Origin: Beverwykella pulmonaria
Lineage: Eukaryota; Ascomycota; Dothideomycetes; Pleosporales; Melanommataceae
NCBI GenBank assembly: GCA_001599595.1
Contig: BCHH01000002.1
Coordinates: forward strand, 658,390-722,389
Length of the DNA stretch: 64,000 nt
Direction: 5' to 3'
Shown: positions 11,710-23,112 of the stretch, piece after piece
Numbering within the stretch: position 1 is the stretch's first letter
How the letters are laid out: every line of letters starts with the position of its first letter
Made by a program: the position numbers and the translations under genes
The notes under the pieces: generated by a model
What the model was told of the DNA's origin: nothing
The model's database searches: none
What the model saw: only the letters and a program-made list of their open reading frames with translations

Positions 11710-12022
11710 AAGTGCACAAATCGACTTCACGAAGGTGAAATGGATAGTCTTCGTCCTTGAGTACTCCCAACCACGGTTTTGAATGCGCTTTGGTACGATA
11801 CCAGGAAACATTAGCTAAATCGGTGCTAACCAGAAAGTACGGAATTTTCTCCGAGATGAAGATTCAAACACCTCTTATGAGTTCTCTCGCTGGAAGGCTG
11901 GAAGGCTGAATTAAATCGCTACCAACCACTCTAAAACATATACTTGGCAAGGAAATTCTTCGTCTTTGTGAAACCAGTCCCTATCCACTCGAATACTCCT
12001 CCAAACTATTCACAATTAGCAA
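11710..12022. other. Intergenic between converging genes
   Basis: About 310 bp between the end of the CHAT frame and the stop of the permease. It includes a short direct duplication (GGCTGGAAGGCTGAA near 11893). Nothing else seen. Confidence 0.4.
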
Positions 12023-14282
12023 TTATCCGGAGATACATAAAGGTAGCGGACGCCTCACCTTATAGACAATTCTGCGTTTCGTGCCATCTTGTCTTGACTG
12101 AACGATCGCGTCTTCTAAGGCTGGAGGCGTGTCCGGCGGCGTCTTCTCATCTGCTTTGATAATTGTAATTTCAAACCCAACGATACTTCCAATAGTTGTC
12201 GTTTTTCCTTCTCTCTCTCTGGGGTCTTTTATTTCGATTGTCATGAGCGTCATGAATCCCCAGTAGATTAAACTACCAAGAATAATTAGGAAGAATGTTA
12301 CTGGCCACCAGTACCTCGGTATCTTGCCAGGGCTGTGAGGTTTGCTACTGAAGATAAGAACCAGCATATTGCCGCCCACAAATATTACCGTCACAGGCCA
12401 TAGAATCCATGTCCACCTGAAGAAGGTAAGACGGAAACGCTCATGCATACTGTCCTTCAGCCAGAAGATACCGATCGTTACGAAAGCTGTGGTACGTAAG
12501 TCTCAAGCAGCTTACAAATGTGTTCTACATACCGCTAATAAGCAAGTGTCCGTACGTGAAGAGGCCAGTGGCAAAAATATAGCCGTCGGAGTTCGTTGGA
12601 CAAACAGAGATCAGTATGACTGAAGAAACCCAGTGCAGCGCTAGGGCCCCCTTTGGGGTGTCAAAGTCTGCCTCTAAAAATTTCCAGAATGGTATTATCC
12701 TTTGCCGAGCAATTGCCTGTTTTACTTTGAGATGTCAAATTTCCCGGTCTAAAGATCCAGTATTGAGTCGGCATACCTTTGGTGGACGTATAGGTGACCG
12801 CCAGGACATTACCAAAGGCAGAAATGGCAAGGCACACCCTCATGCCGAATGAGCTACCAAATACATTTGGAGCAAAATGAAGGGCCATCCCTAGATCCGA
12901 GTGCTTATCTGTGATGGAGTCGAAGTCCAGAACCATATACTTAATAGTTTCAGTGATGATTTTGAAGATGTAAACGCACACGAACTTACATAGGCCAATG
13001 TTGCTAGCACGTACAAAACCCATGCTAGGCCGACCGCGAGGAACGCGCCAATCTTCAGTGTTCGTGCTGGAGTTCCGTCTTCCGGCCCTCGAATTTCGCC
13101 CGCAACCTATGATCTGTTAGTCAGACTAGATGAGTGATATGCTTAAACGTGGGCCAATCTCACGTAGTTTGCATTCTCCCAACCTTGATACGTATAGAAA
13201 ATTGATATCATTGCTGCTAAGCAGTCCAATGAGCTCCCTCGTTCTGTCAACCCATTGTAATTGTTCCATTCTGATCCGTTCTTCTTCACAAAGTTCATAC
13301 CAGCTGCAAAGACAACAAGAATCAAAATGCTCTTGTACCAGAACAGGGCTTTGTTCAGGAAAAGTCCGGCTCTGCTAGAGAAATAGTGAAGGAGACAGAC
13401 TAGGCTAACCATTGCAATAGCAACGAACCGGACGAGGCGAGCATCCAGTTCTTCAGTTTGTGCCTTCTCCAGATCTGCAGAGAGTAGAACATTTTTTGCA
13501 AAGGCTACAGAGTTGCCATAAGAGTTTGCAAGAACGAGAAAGAAGCCAGAGAAAAGGATGGTAGCAAGAAGTTCCGGCTGGTAGTATATCTCATCGAGGT
13601 AGATCAACTCTCCTCCGTTAAATGGCAACGCAGTGCCAAATTCGAGATAAACAAGAAGAAACAATAATGTCCAAACGCCGCCTACAGTCCAGAGGGCGAT
13701 GCTGACTCCTCTTGACTTCGTGTACATTAGAACGGTGCCAGGAGTTGTGAAAATACCCGTCCCAATCATTTTGTTGAAAATTAGTGCCGCGACATCAAGC
13801 TCCGTGAGGTTACGTCGCGGGACGTGTACCTTTATGCCTGTCTCACTCCAGTCATCCTCGTCCGATCTCGGAGAGGTTGTCGTTTTGCGAGACTTGCTGC
13901 TTGTGGGATCGGAGTTGGTGCGATTACTGGTCGCTCTTTCGATTTCGTCGCCTTCGGGTGTATGTTCATTTTGAGAAACGTATTCTTCATATGGAGTATC
14001 CTTCGAGATCCGTGTTTTTCTGCCGTGATTGGCACTTCCTCTTAGCACTGGAACCGAGCCCTCAAGTGGGGCTGAATCGTACTGCTCGACCCAAATCCTG
14101 GGTCCACTGTACAGATCAGGAGTTTCTACACCTTCCCTCGCCGTGTATCCCATATTAGGCATCGATTTGACTCGATGCGCCACACCATCTGATTGAGATT
14201 GATGGCTCTCATCAGAGACTTTTGGTGGCGCGAGTGATGGTGGCGCGAGAGAACGTTTTTGGCTTCTGTGTAACATCTTCAT
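12023..14282 (-). CDS. Amino-acid permease, LAT/Mup1-like (methionine permease type)
   Basis: Five exons fit perfectly in phase: 14282-13164, 13106-12990, 12939-12777, 12724-12533 and 12486-12023, giving 684 residues. The introns are 46-57 nt with GT/AG ends. A hydrophilic N-terminus of about 170 residues is followed by the APC-superfamily core. TM1 carries IFNKMIGTGIFTTPG, close to the GxG(I/V)F substrate loop of L-type/methionine permeases. Later landmarks are GGELIYLDEIYYQPELLATI, ISIFYTYQGWENANY, the VAGEIRGPEDGTPARTLKIG loop and RIIPFWKFLEADFDTPKGAL, all typical of fungal high-affinity methionine permeases. The expected role is plasma-membrane uptake of methionine or related amino acids. 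The C-terminus is cytosolic and lysine/acid-rich. Confidence 0.92.
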
Positions 14283-14794
14283 GCCATAAAGTGATCAAGT
14301 TGGGGAAAATATTTTGCGGTATGAATTGAACTCACGAGCTAGCCCTCTGTGGAGTGGCAGCCTGGATAAATGATTGAGCTCCAAGTTTACTTGGTGATGA
14401 GGCTGAAGTCAGGCATGATAGGTCATACTGATATGCATCGAGCGTGCGTGGGGGGATACGAGGTGGCTGGCGGTTATGCCTCGCACTTCCAACCAATACC
14501 ACAACCTCATGGTAGGTTTTCCTTCGCCTTCTCAGGGTTTCACTGGAGGTTATTAATTGCTGATCCCTGCTCGAGTGCTATCGTGTGGGCCGCCTTCAGG
14601 CTCAATTTAGAGGATTACGCCTCTGTGATTCAGGAATGTGCTGCTGCCTTGAGCCTGCTTATCATGCGGCTCCGTGTTCATGGCATTGTCGGAATCGATG
14701 CACTGCTCATATAAACAATTAGGTGGGAAACTCTAGCGTATGTCCAAACCAAGTCCGCCTCGGCTTTCTTGAAGGCTTTCAACATCACTCAGCC
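14283..14794. other. Intergenic
   Basis: Upstream of the permease on one side and of the small gene at 14795 on the other. No recognised feature. Confidence 0.4.
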
Positions 14795-15185
14795 ATGTCT
14801 ACGACGTCTTCATCAGCCTACAAAATCCAGATACTGAGTAAAAGGTATTTCTAACGAGATCAATTACGAATTTACTACCTTACACATGGCTGCAGATATA
14901 TCAAGAACGCTGTGTTCGAGGACTATGTAAATGGCAAGCTTGACGATTTTGGTTCAGAATGGAGCTATGAGGTATTCCGTTGATTTAGGAAAAGACTACG
15001 ATCTGGTCTAATGAAGTTGCAAAGATCCCTCGTGATAACAAGATTAAATTCAAAGCGCGTCGACCACTTACTGAGGTATGTTGGGATTCCGTATAACATT
15101 GAGAAATGACTAAGGGCTTCAGGACGAATTGAATGAAATACAGAGGGCAAGCTTTCCAGAAAAACTTGGGATTGATTTCGTGTAA
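14795..15185 (+). CDS. Putative four-exon microprotein (~75 aa)
   Basis: A small gene assembled by eye. It starts at ATG 14795 (MSTTSSSAYKIQILSK), then a GTATTT..GCAG intron, then RYIKNAVFEDY. A GTAAAT..TTTAG intron of about 66 nt follows, then EKTTIWSNEVAKIPRD through RRPLTE. A GTATGT..TTCAG intron leads to DELNEIQRASFPEKLGIDFV and a stop at 15183-15185. All junction phases agree and the product is lysine-rich and polar, without signal peptide or TM. Family not recognised. The second intron could instead use a GTATTC donor 17 nt before the acceptor, which is too short to splice. Coding status rests on splice-phase consistency only. Confidence 0.45.
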
Positions 15186-15299
15186 CACCGCCTATCGGCT
15201 AGTCTGGCCAGTCCCGTCGGCGGAAGCGGCGCAGCGTCATGGCCTCAGCTGATCCACCTAGGGCATTGCTGGCTGATACACACCGGATCAGAGTGGGGT

Positions 15300-15350
15300 G
15301 GCAGGGAGACTTAGATAGATTGCAATGAATGAATGAATGAACATAAAAAA
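15300..15350. repeat. Tetranucleotide microsatellite (AATG)n
   Basis: A short run of GAATGAATGAATGAA around 15325-15340. Minor simple repeat with no evident function. Confidence 0.6.
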
Positions 15351-15430
15351 AGACGTAGCTACTCAAAATCTACGGCTATGTGCAAATTTGGACTCTTGTT
15401 GCAAATTATTTTTGTTCTATGTGAAGTAAA

Positions 15431-17085
15431 ATGGTCGATTGGCAAAATTATCCACTCTCGTTAAGTGCAGATCTTTGCGACCAGTATCTTTTTAATTCAG
15501 ATTACTCAGCGAAGCTCTTGGCCACAAACGCTGACCGTCTATTTGTGCCAAACAATCAACTGCACATCAAGGTCATTGAGTTCGGCGTGAAGGGTATTAT
15601 ATATTGTCGAAATGTCCTTAAATCTGATCTTAGCTAATTTCCATCCAGATTACATTTTCACGGAATTTGCATTTTTTGACCAATATTTATCGCAGTCGAA
15701 TTTCAAGGGAACGCGTGTATTGTAAGGACCATAAGATTGTTAACCTAGTCTTCTTATAGCTAATCAATGTAAAGTTTAATCCCCCAAGGCTTTTCATGGG
15801 GCCAACTCAAAATTTCGGAAGATGGTATCAAATGCCTGTTCTACCGGATTGGTGTCTTTCCGGTTGCTTTGGATGTCTTATGTGCCTTTGGTGAGCAGAC
15901 ATCAACTTTAAGCGATTCTCTAGGTTCTTGTCATTCGTATTCGAAAGGCAAAATAACAGGTTTGTGTGAAGAGTCTCCTAGTGGTGTTGCATACACTGGC
16001 TGATTACACACCGGACCTAGAGCACTGCTATCTGACAAAGACGGTTGAAGAGCATGGTCGAGCGGAAGCCGACGAACCATGGTCAATTAGGCAGATGGGT
16101 GTTTATCATCGCCAAGACACAGGTGCCGGTAGCAACAACTTCGTCTTCATCAATCCTACAAGATCCTTCCAGCAGAGGCTCAAAAACGTCCAAGCTCAAT
16201 CCGGAGCCGCACCGAGCCCTGAAGATATCCACACCTTAGTACTCTCGCATTCGACCTGGCAGTGGAGATGGTATTTAAGTCACTGGGAACATAGGCTTGG
16301 ACAGCTAGTAAGTCGACTTGCCGGACCTCGTCAAACAACTGCTAAGTAATTCACAAAAAGATATCCAAGGCTCACCTGTCCCAGGCAGAGCGACCAAGAG
16401 ACAGGGAAGCCAATTCCACCCTAAATATTGAGTACTGTGACGTGCAGGATGTACAAGTCATTCACGACAGGATGAACACAGCAAGATTTATTTTGGGATC
16501 CAACTTACGAATAAATGAATCCCTTCCCAACTCGAATGTGGAATTGCTTCGTAAGGAGCTTAGCCAGCAGTTTGCTAGAGCCGAAAATCTTCTCGAGCGA
16601 ACTAAGAGTGCTTCTGGCCTAATGCAAGATATTCTATCCTTCGGTGGTCTGGATGCTCTGCGGAGAAGTAATGAAATGGCTGAAATGGACAATAAGAACA
16701 TGGTCAAACTCACCACAAAGTCTCAAAAGGATGCACAGACACTGAAAAAGATCACAATATTAACCATGATCTATTTGCCCGCCGCATTCGTTTCTGTAAG
16801 TCATCCCTCCCGCAAAAGCTCTTGGGACAAAGCTCAGGCGCAGGCACCTTGGCTAAGACATAAGAATAGCAATTCCTCAGCATGGGGTATTTGAAAGTGA
16901 ACACAAGCAGTCACCCGGCATCTTTGAACTTCGCAAATGAAATGTGGATCTTCATTGTACTGACAGTAATACTTTTCGCTATTACTCTTGGTCTATGGTT
17001 ATTTCTTGATAAGCCAGGGCGCTGGTGGAAATGGGGGCGCTCGGGGGCTGGTTCGGGGAGTCAAGCCCCTGATGACAAAGTATGA
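15431..17085 (+). CDS. CorA-like magnesium-transporter family protein
   Basis: Multi-exon gene. The confident part runs from about 15961. It contains EADEPWSIRQMGVYHR, the fungal CorA-like signature block, then STWQWRWYLSHWEHRLGQL. An intron of GTAAGT..CCCAG type follows, then AERPRDREANSTLNIEYCDV and a long coiled coil (LRKELSQQFARAENLLERTK). Next come TLKKITILTMIYLPAAFVS, an intron (GTAAGT..AATAG), QFLSMGYLKV and a final TM (MWIFIVLTVILFAITLGLWL). These two hydrophobic segments are the C-terminal hairpin of CorA. The classical GMN ion-selectivity triplet is replaced by SMG, as in many fungal relatives, so magnesium transport is not assured. The 5' part (MVDWQNYPLSLSADLCDQYL from 15431 and exons up to 15960) is poorly resolved and may be degenerate. 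Confidence 0.7.
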
Positions 17086-17634
17086 CGTCGTAGTCTTTCT
17101 CAGTGCCTGAACTAGGACCCTGGGGCTCTGCTAGATATACCCCGTGGAGAAGGCAGATTTTAAGGTCGCCTGGTTTGCCTCATGCGGAGCTTATCTGCGT
17201 GGCTTTTTTGGTGGCTGTCCAACCCGCATAAAATGACAGGGACGCTTATCCATTGGTCCAAGTAAGAATTCTGTTTACCAAAACAGTCTCCAAATCATTC
17301 TCATTGATAAGGGGGCGGGGGGAAGAGGGCTGTGGTTCCGAATGCGGGGCTGTGGAGTGCTGCCTTGAGCCAGAAAAAGCCGGCCAAGCCTTCACATGCA
17401 GCAAAATAAATGTGCGGCTTCAAGCAAAGTTCCTGAAGTTTCATGTACAAACGTTCATCCATAACAACTCTTTGACACTCCTTAGCCAGGCAGCTTCTCT
17501 GCTTTCGTTCCTCAATTATCGCGTTCCACTCCACAGTCGCTTCAATATAATCGTTCCTGCAGGCCTACTATGGGCCTGTGCGGCGTGCTTGTCCCGTATC
17601 TCTTGCACGAGAGAGTACCTTGAGCCAACTAGTT
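17086..17634. other. Intergenic, kinase promoter region
   Basis: 549 bp between the CorA-like stop and the kinase ATG. A G-rich tract (GGGGGCGGGGGGAAG) is at about 17310. No gene recognised. Confidence 0.4.
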
Positions 17635-20600
17635 ATGGCTAGCATCCGCGTTCCCGCCTGCCAGGCGGCACGAAATGACATATTTCTCTTACGGTACGAG
17701 GAGGATCGTCCAGATGGAACAAGAATAGTATTTTATCCGCTGGAACGCCTGCGAAAGTATCTTAGCAATGAAAAGGTGAAGGAAATTCTAGGATGCGGCT
17801 GCGTAACCTGTCTAGACGATCGCCGAGCTTTTGGAAAGCCAGAACATATCCAGCCCCTCAACTCACTTCCAGCCATCGTCGGCGAAGAGCGGACCACGAA
17901 GGACAAACGAAGCACTGCATTTGGACTTTTTGGTCTTTTGATTTACGCTCATCATCCCGTCCTCGTCCTCGGATTTCTTGAGCATGATAAAAACGACTAT
18001 TGGCTAGAGGTAAATCCGGAGAATTTCAAGAAAGCGGATTTACAGAGATACACTCAAAGTTTCGCTGCAAATGACAAGAAAGCATTTGATCGTTTCGCAT
18101 TTGACTTCGCAACCTACATGCCCCAGTTTGCCGTCCGTCACATGGATTCTGGAAAGTTCTCACGATACCCGGCCGGCACTATCCTGCCCTTCATCAAGGA
18201 GACCGAGATCGGGAAAGAGAGAGATGAGGACGGCCAGTGGACAAACATTGGTGCAAATGGAAGAGTTTTTTCTTTCGAGATCTTTGGCGAGTATCGTAAA
18301 TTTCCTGTAAGCGGGCCACCTCGACCTTCAAGCGATAATAAAGCGCTGACCCGTGTAGCATGCAGGTAATATCAAGAAGTTTGCCAGGAAGACCGTCGAG
18401 ACAACTGAATTCATAGAGCACCTCGAACGGACCAATCTACAGAATGTTCAAACATTCAACGACAAGCACATTGTGAAGCTGATCAAGGCGTATAGTCTTG
18501 GAGGCATGATGAATCTCATCTTCCCACTCGCCAAGACTAATCTGGATCATCTTCTCCGAAACCCAGACGAAGGTTACGACCATACTAGAGGAGGGCCATT
18601 GGAATCTTGCCATGCTTGGAAACAACTACTAGGAATCGCAAGAGCCTTGGCGAAGATTGCGGGTATTCCAACTGATGCTGCACCAAACACAAAACTGGAG
18701 GGAGCGAGCGCACAGCATTGGTATGGCTTCCACTTCGACCTGAAACCCGCGAATATACTCGTCGCCCCCGACGATGGCACTTGGCTTATAACAGACTTTG
18801 GGCAGTCTCATTTCACGCTTTCATGGGACCGAACACCAAGAGTGAGAAACGACGGAGGGACGGATGCGTATGCTCCCCCAGAAGTCGTTAACGAGGACAA
18901 AAGATTCAGCCGGAAATATGACGTATGGTCACTTGGGTGCATTGCACTTGAGGTCACAGCGTTTGTAGTGCTAGGCTATGGGGGTTTGAAGGGAACACCC
19001 GGAAGCTCAGGGCTAGACCAGTTGCGACGTTCACACGATGGTTGGTCGAGACTTACGGATTCACGGTTCTTCTACCGGGCAGCGTCAAATGCGGAGCCAC
19101 AAGTCAAGCCTGCCATTATCAAATTTATGGCCTTTTTGAAGGAGAGTGTGCGACATCGCGACCAGCGCAGCCGGCAGTTTCTCACTGATATTCTGAAGCT
19201 TATTGAGCGCATGCTTCAGCCCGTGGTGGATCGTCGCATTGACATTGGTGAAGTGATTAGAATCTTGGACGCAACCATTACACAAGCCTCCTCGCGAGAC
19301 GTCAAAGGCCAACCACTTCAGACGGTGGCTGCACCAGGGGAGCGAGACATTGGAGCACCGGAACTCGGTCTAGTCAAGTTATGGCACTGGAATCGCCCCT
19401 CTGCTACTTGGCAACTCTCATCACTTCGGGTTTTCGAAGACCTTAACGGGAACCTGCGCTTTTATTCTCTGGCCTACAACCAATTACCAGGTGAGCTATA
19501 CCTGCGCCGTCAGAGAGATGCGATTCTTCCCCACTATGCATATTGGAAGCAGGAAAAGTCGCAAGCGACTGAACCCTGGCTGGGCTTCTGCAGCCTCGAC
19601 CCCACCGGGGTTGATCATGTGCCAGGTGCGATCTATCAATTTGATAGCCTGGATGACGCGCGGTTCGTCCAGTCAAGGCTCACATATCAAAAAATTGAAT
19701 CGAGCTTTCCGTTAAAATCGGTAAGGGTGAAGAAGTATGTCAAGATTGTTCGCAAAGCATTTAATTCGGTTACTGGTGTCTTTCATCCAAAGGTTCTACC
19801 CACTGGGAACCTGGATGAGAAACTAAACGAAGGAAAAGACCTTGGCCCCGCAACAATCCAACTATGGACCGAGGAGGTAGATACCGTAACAACCGAACAC
19901 CGAGAGAAGGAATCTGTATCATCTGGAGCGATGAGCGTGAAGAGAATACCCCGGATACAGTACCACCAGCTACCCGGGTACCGAGACATCCTACCCCGTC
20001 GTGTAGTTATATATCTGCATAATTATGGGTGCATCTTAACTGTGAAGACAGATGTGAACTGGATTGCCCGCGTGGTTAGCACCAATACCATGCACTTCCA
20101 GCCGACGCAGCCAGATCGGGATCCTCACTTTGTGGCATCTCTGATTCGTCCCACAAACGGGCAAATTGCAAGCCTGCCACTTTCCCCTCAGATTCTGAGG
20201 TCAATTGAGAGTGAGACTCGCTTCGAGGCTGACCAGTTCGTCTTGGAGTTTGCGCTCGATCAAGCCCCACAAAAATTTAATGTCAGATACCGACAGATGA
20301 AGCAAGTATGGAAGAGCGAAAAAGAAGAAGTCGAAAAGCTACAACGCTTTACGCCTATTTATTTACCACCAGTTCCGCATCCCGAGCCCTTCAGCCCAGG
20401 ATCACAACGGAAGGCAAAGGGGCAATCAGCAACATTTCAGGACCGCGAAGCCCCAGAATCCGGGTTCGTGAACAAGGGGAAGGGTCGCGCAACTCTACCA
20501 ACCCAATCGACTGGCATTGCCGAATACTACAATCCCTACGAAACGCTAGAAACGCACACTCAAGCGCCTGTTACGAATGGAAATTTGGCCCCACCACCAC

Positions 20601-20959
20601 TTTCTAGTTCACCAAGGCACACAACACCAATTAAGAAAAAATCCCCTCCACGGGCCCGAGGTGGATCGAGAGGAGAAGGTCCGAAGTGGTGGGGCAATGT
20701 GTCACGGAGCCTCTACGATACCCAGAATAAATCAGCACGTTACTATCCCCCTGTAGCTCTTGACCTGCGAAGTGAGTGCCAACACCAGGCCCCAAACGGT
20801 GGTGAAAAAGCCAAGGTACCAGCTTGGTCTCCCGGCGTAGTTGAGAAGAAGGTTCGAGGGGACCTGGATAAGGATGTAGCTGACGAAGAGAATGGAGACC
20901 GACTTGGAACTGATCGCCGACAAGATGGAGATTTTCAACCAGACCTTGAAGACGAGTAG
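17635..20959 (+). CDS. Serine/threonine protein kinase with long C-terminal extension
   Basis: Two exons. The first runs from ATG 17635 (MASIRVPACQAARNDIFLL) to about 18295. A ~70-nt intron (donor GTAAAT, acceptor GCATGCAG) leads into NIKKFARKTVETTEF, and the second exon runs to 20959. The kinase core shows a glycine-loop-like GANGRVFSFEI, the catalytic loop FHFDLKPANILV (HFD for HRD), DFGQS, the APE-equivalent APPEV and DVWSLGCIALEVTAF. About residues 1-210 form an N-terminal region common to fungal kinases of this class. After the kinase come a compact domain (LWHWNRPSATWQLSSLRVFE) and a disordered proline-rich tail. The last ~85 codons, from about GPKWWGNVSRS, are the complementary strand of a decayed transporter gene. 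They therefore look like a recently acquired tail. Substrate unknown. Confidence 0.85.
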
Positions 20960-21212
20960 CAGCGTGGTTATTTCTAGAGATGTCTATCAGCATTCCGCAT
21001 CTTAAATGGCGTGCGTCGGCGTACCGATCAACGTAGTTCATCAGGTACACTAGAATGACCAAGGGCATAATCCTAATGTCAATTTTCCGTCTCAACTTCT
21101 TCTCAACCTCCGACTCTTCTTCTGATAGCTTTGCATGGCACAAAATCTCCCGCTGTGCCCTGTCGGCGTTCACGCCTCCCAACTTCTGGTCGTTGAACCC
21201 ACATTCTGGCAT
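20710..21212 (-). pseudogene. 5' fragment of a Dal5-like (allantoate permease) MFS transporter
   Basis: Reading minus from ATG 21212, the N-terminal cytosolic part is followed by KIDIRIMPLVILVYLMNYVDR. A phase-consistent intron (GTACGC..CTCTAG) leads into NNHAATRLQGLVENLHLVGD, with a frame jump after FQVG. Next come SILFVSYILIQVPSNLLLNY, LGFFTTVWGLVLALTSQVKS and GIVTC, a TGA, then FILGIVEAP. These are consecutive landmarks of the anion:cation symporter branch of MFS. Homology stops after VEAP at about 20710, so roughly two thirds of the transporter is missing. There is a two-base frameshift and a CGA-to-TGA type nonsense. The retained intron shows it came from genomic DNA, not a retrocopy. 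It overlaps the 3' end of the kinase gene antisense. Confidence 0.82.
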
Positions 21213-21777
21213 GTTCAAATTAAGGGCACTGAAATGGCGTAGACGCGCAAGTGAGCAGGAGGAGGAGCAGCGTGAAAGAAGAAAAGAAAGTTGAGACGTT
21301 CGAAACTTTGTTTGTGGCGGGCTGGGGAAATGACGAACGTGACACGCGCCGTACCCCCTCCTTGCACAGTATCGATTGTTCGGGTCGTTGGTATCTTCAC
21401 CATCGAACAGAGAAATGGAGAGACATGAACCGGTCGATTTGATTCGTCCGGCGTTGCATCGCGAAGCATCTGTGCCAATCGGGGTGTTTGGAAGCAGATC
21501 CGCTTCCCGTGATCTGCAAAGCAGTTAGTCGAAAATGATGGTTCGACATCGGTACATATATCACAGCGGCCAAGGAAGAGATGTTGGCAATGTCAATAAA
21601 TGATGATAAGGATAATATTGTATATCTCCCAAGATCGCGAAAAAGCCCAACGTGTTGATATCTCGCCCAAAATCCGCAAGCCGAACGCCGTTACCGTTAG
21701 CCTGCCAGCCGCATTGTGGCTCCGTCCGCCATGCGCCAAGAATCATTAGTAACATGTTCAGTAATCAGCTCATGAAT
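21213..21777. other. Intergenic
   Basis: Between the transporter fragment and the DUF7053 stop codon. No gene recognised. Confidence 0.4.
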
Positions 21778-23064
21778 TCATCTTTGACCAGGTGGTCCGA
21801 AAGCGGTATACTGGGGCGGGTGCTGTGGATGCGGTTGCTGTGCGTAGTGCGGCGAATACTGTGAGGGATGTGCGCTTGCTGGCGGCGGGTTCTGCGTGTT
21901 TGCGTAGTCTTGCGGGTTGTACTTGTATTTCTTGTCCTCCAGGTGCGGGCGGTCCCCTTCAAGTTTCTTCAGCGCCATGTCGTGCTCTTCGTGCGTTTCC
22001 TCGGTGGTGGGCAATTCGGCAGCGAACCCCTTCTGCTCCATGCCGGGCGAGCGCATGCCGTCGGAGTTGTAGGACGTGGGCCGTGAGCTGAGGCTGACGT
22101 GATCATTGGACACCTGCGACCATCTGCCATCAGAAGGATTCGGCGACTGGTTGGACATGGCCGAGGCGGTCGAGAAGCGGGGATCCGGGTGCAGGTGGTT
22201 TGGCGACTTCTCGGGGTGGTAGTAGTCGCCCTCCATCTCCATGACGATGTTGTTCGCGCCCTGGGCGTGCGCCGGAGGGGTGTAGTAATGGTGCCCGTTC
22301 ACCTGGCCGTGCAGCTGGCCGTGCATCTCGCCATAGGTCTGCCCCATGGGATACTGCATCGGGCTGGGGAACTGGGCGGGAAACGTCGACTGGCGCACGG
22401 GCGACATGGGCATGTTGTACATCTGCTTGGGCGACGGCTGGGGCGAATTCGGGCCGGGCATGTGCGACGAGCGGTCGGCGGGGTTGATGGTCTTGAGCCG
22501 GCCGTCCTCCATCATGGCGTGCAGCACGCCCGAGTCGAGCAGTTCGGCCTTCTTGATCAGCCGCTCCACCAGGACCTTGGACGCGGCCTTGGTCTCCTTC
22601 TTCACGAAGCTGACCATGGTCACGTTGGCCTTGATCTCAATGTCCTCGCGCAGGTACAGGCCCTCGGGCGGGGCGCCGATGCCGAGCTCGCGCGTCTCGG
22701 GCGGCTCGCCGGGCTGGTTGCCGCAGATGCGCCACTTGTTGCGCAGGTCCACGTTGGCCGGAGCGTAGATGTGCGTCTGCAGCCCCCACGGCATGTCGTG
22801 GAAGACGCCCTTGAACTTGATCTTGCCGGACCCCAGCTTCCCCATGCCCGGAATGTACTGGATGCGCTGCGAGATTTCGTACCATGTCGAGTAGAACTCG
22901 TCGGCGGGGGCGTCGCGCGGGGCCTTGATGCCTTCGTGGCCGATGACCAGCGGGTTCAGCTCGATGATTTCCTTGTGGGCGTGCAGGATGTCGATGGCGA
23001 GCTGGCGCGGAATGAAGGAGGGGATGGGGGTAATGTTGGTGTAGGCGACCTTCTTCGACATCAT
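21778..23064 (-). CDS. DUF7053 domain protein with disordered C-terminus
   Basis: Intact 428-codon frame in a markedly GC-rich block. Residues about 5-190 match what I know as DUF7053, a domain confined to filamentous fungi: YEISQRIQYIPGMGKLGSGK, KFKGVFHDMPWGLQTHIYAP and NKWRICGNQPGEPPETREL. These are followed by a helix containing KETKAASKVLVERLIKKAEL. The rest is Pro/Gln/His/Tyr-rich, low complexity and presumably disordered. Function is not established for the family; there is no signal peptide or TM. High GC and a long antisense shadow frame make this gene stand out from its AT-rich surroundings, the usual mark of a conserved core gene. The start MMSKK at 23064 follows a (GTC)n tract in the leader. 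Confidence 0.85.
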   Translation of the reverse strand: MMSKKVAYTNITPIPSFIPRQLAIDILHAHKEIIELNPLVIGHEGIKAPRDAPADEFYSTWYEISQRIQYIPGMGKLGSGKIKFKGVFHDMPWGLQTHIYAPANVDLRNKWRICGNQPGEPPETRELGIGAPPEGLYLREDIEIKANVTMVSFVKKETKAASKVLVERLIKKAELLDSGVLHAMMEDGRLKTINPADRSSHMPGPNSPQPSPKQMYNMPMSPVRQSTFPAQFPSPMQYPMGQTYGEMHGQLHGQVNGHHYYTPPAHAQGANNIVMEMEGDYYHPEKSPNHLHPDPRFSTASAMSNQSPNPSDGRWSQVSNDHVSLSSRPTSYNSDGMRSPGMEQKGFAAELPTTEETHEEHDMALKKLEGDRPHLEDKKYKYNPQDYANTQNPPPASAHPSQYSPHYAQQPHPQHPPQYTAFGPPGQR

Positions 23065-23084
23065 CTTTGCGGTCGACGTGAGCT

Positions 23085-23112
23085 GGTGTCGTCGTCGTCG
23101 TCGTCGTCTAAG
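23085..23112. repeat. Trinucleotide (GTC)n microsatellite in 5' leader
   Basis: Seven to eight consecutive GTC units just upstream of the DUF7053 start codon, on the + strand (GAC on the coding strand). Probably in the 5' UTR. Confidence 0.75.

Noticed and set aside
20631..21218. 195-codon minus ORF as an intact gene
   Set aside because: It reads through an unspliced intron and leaves the transporter frame after FQVG; only the MFS pseudogene fragment is supported.
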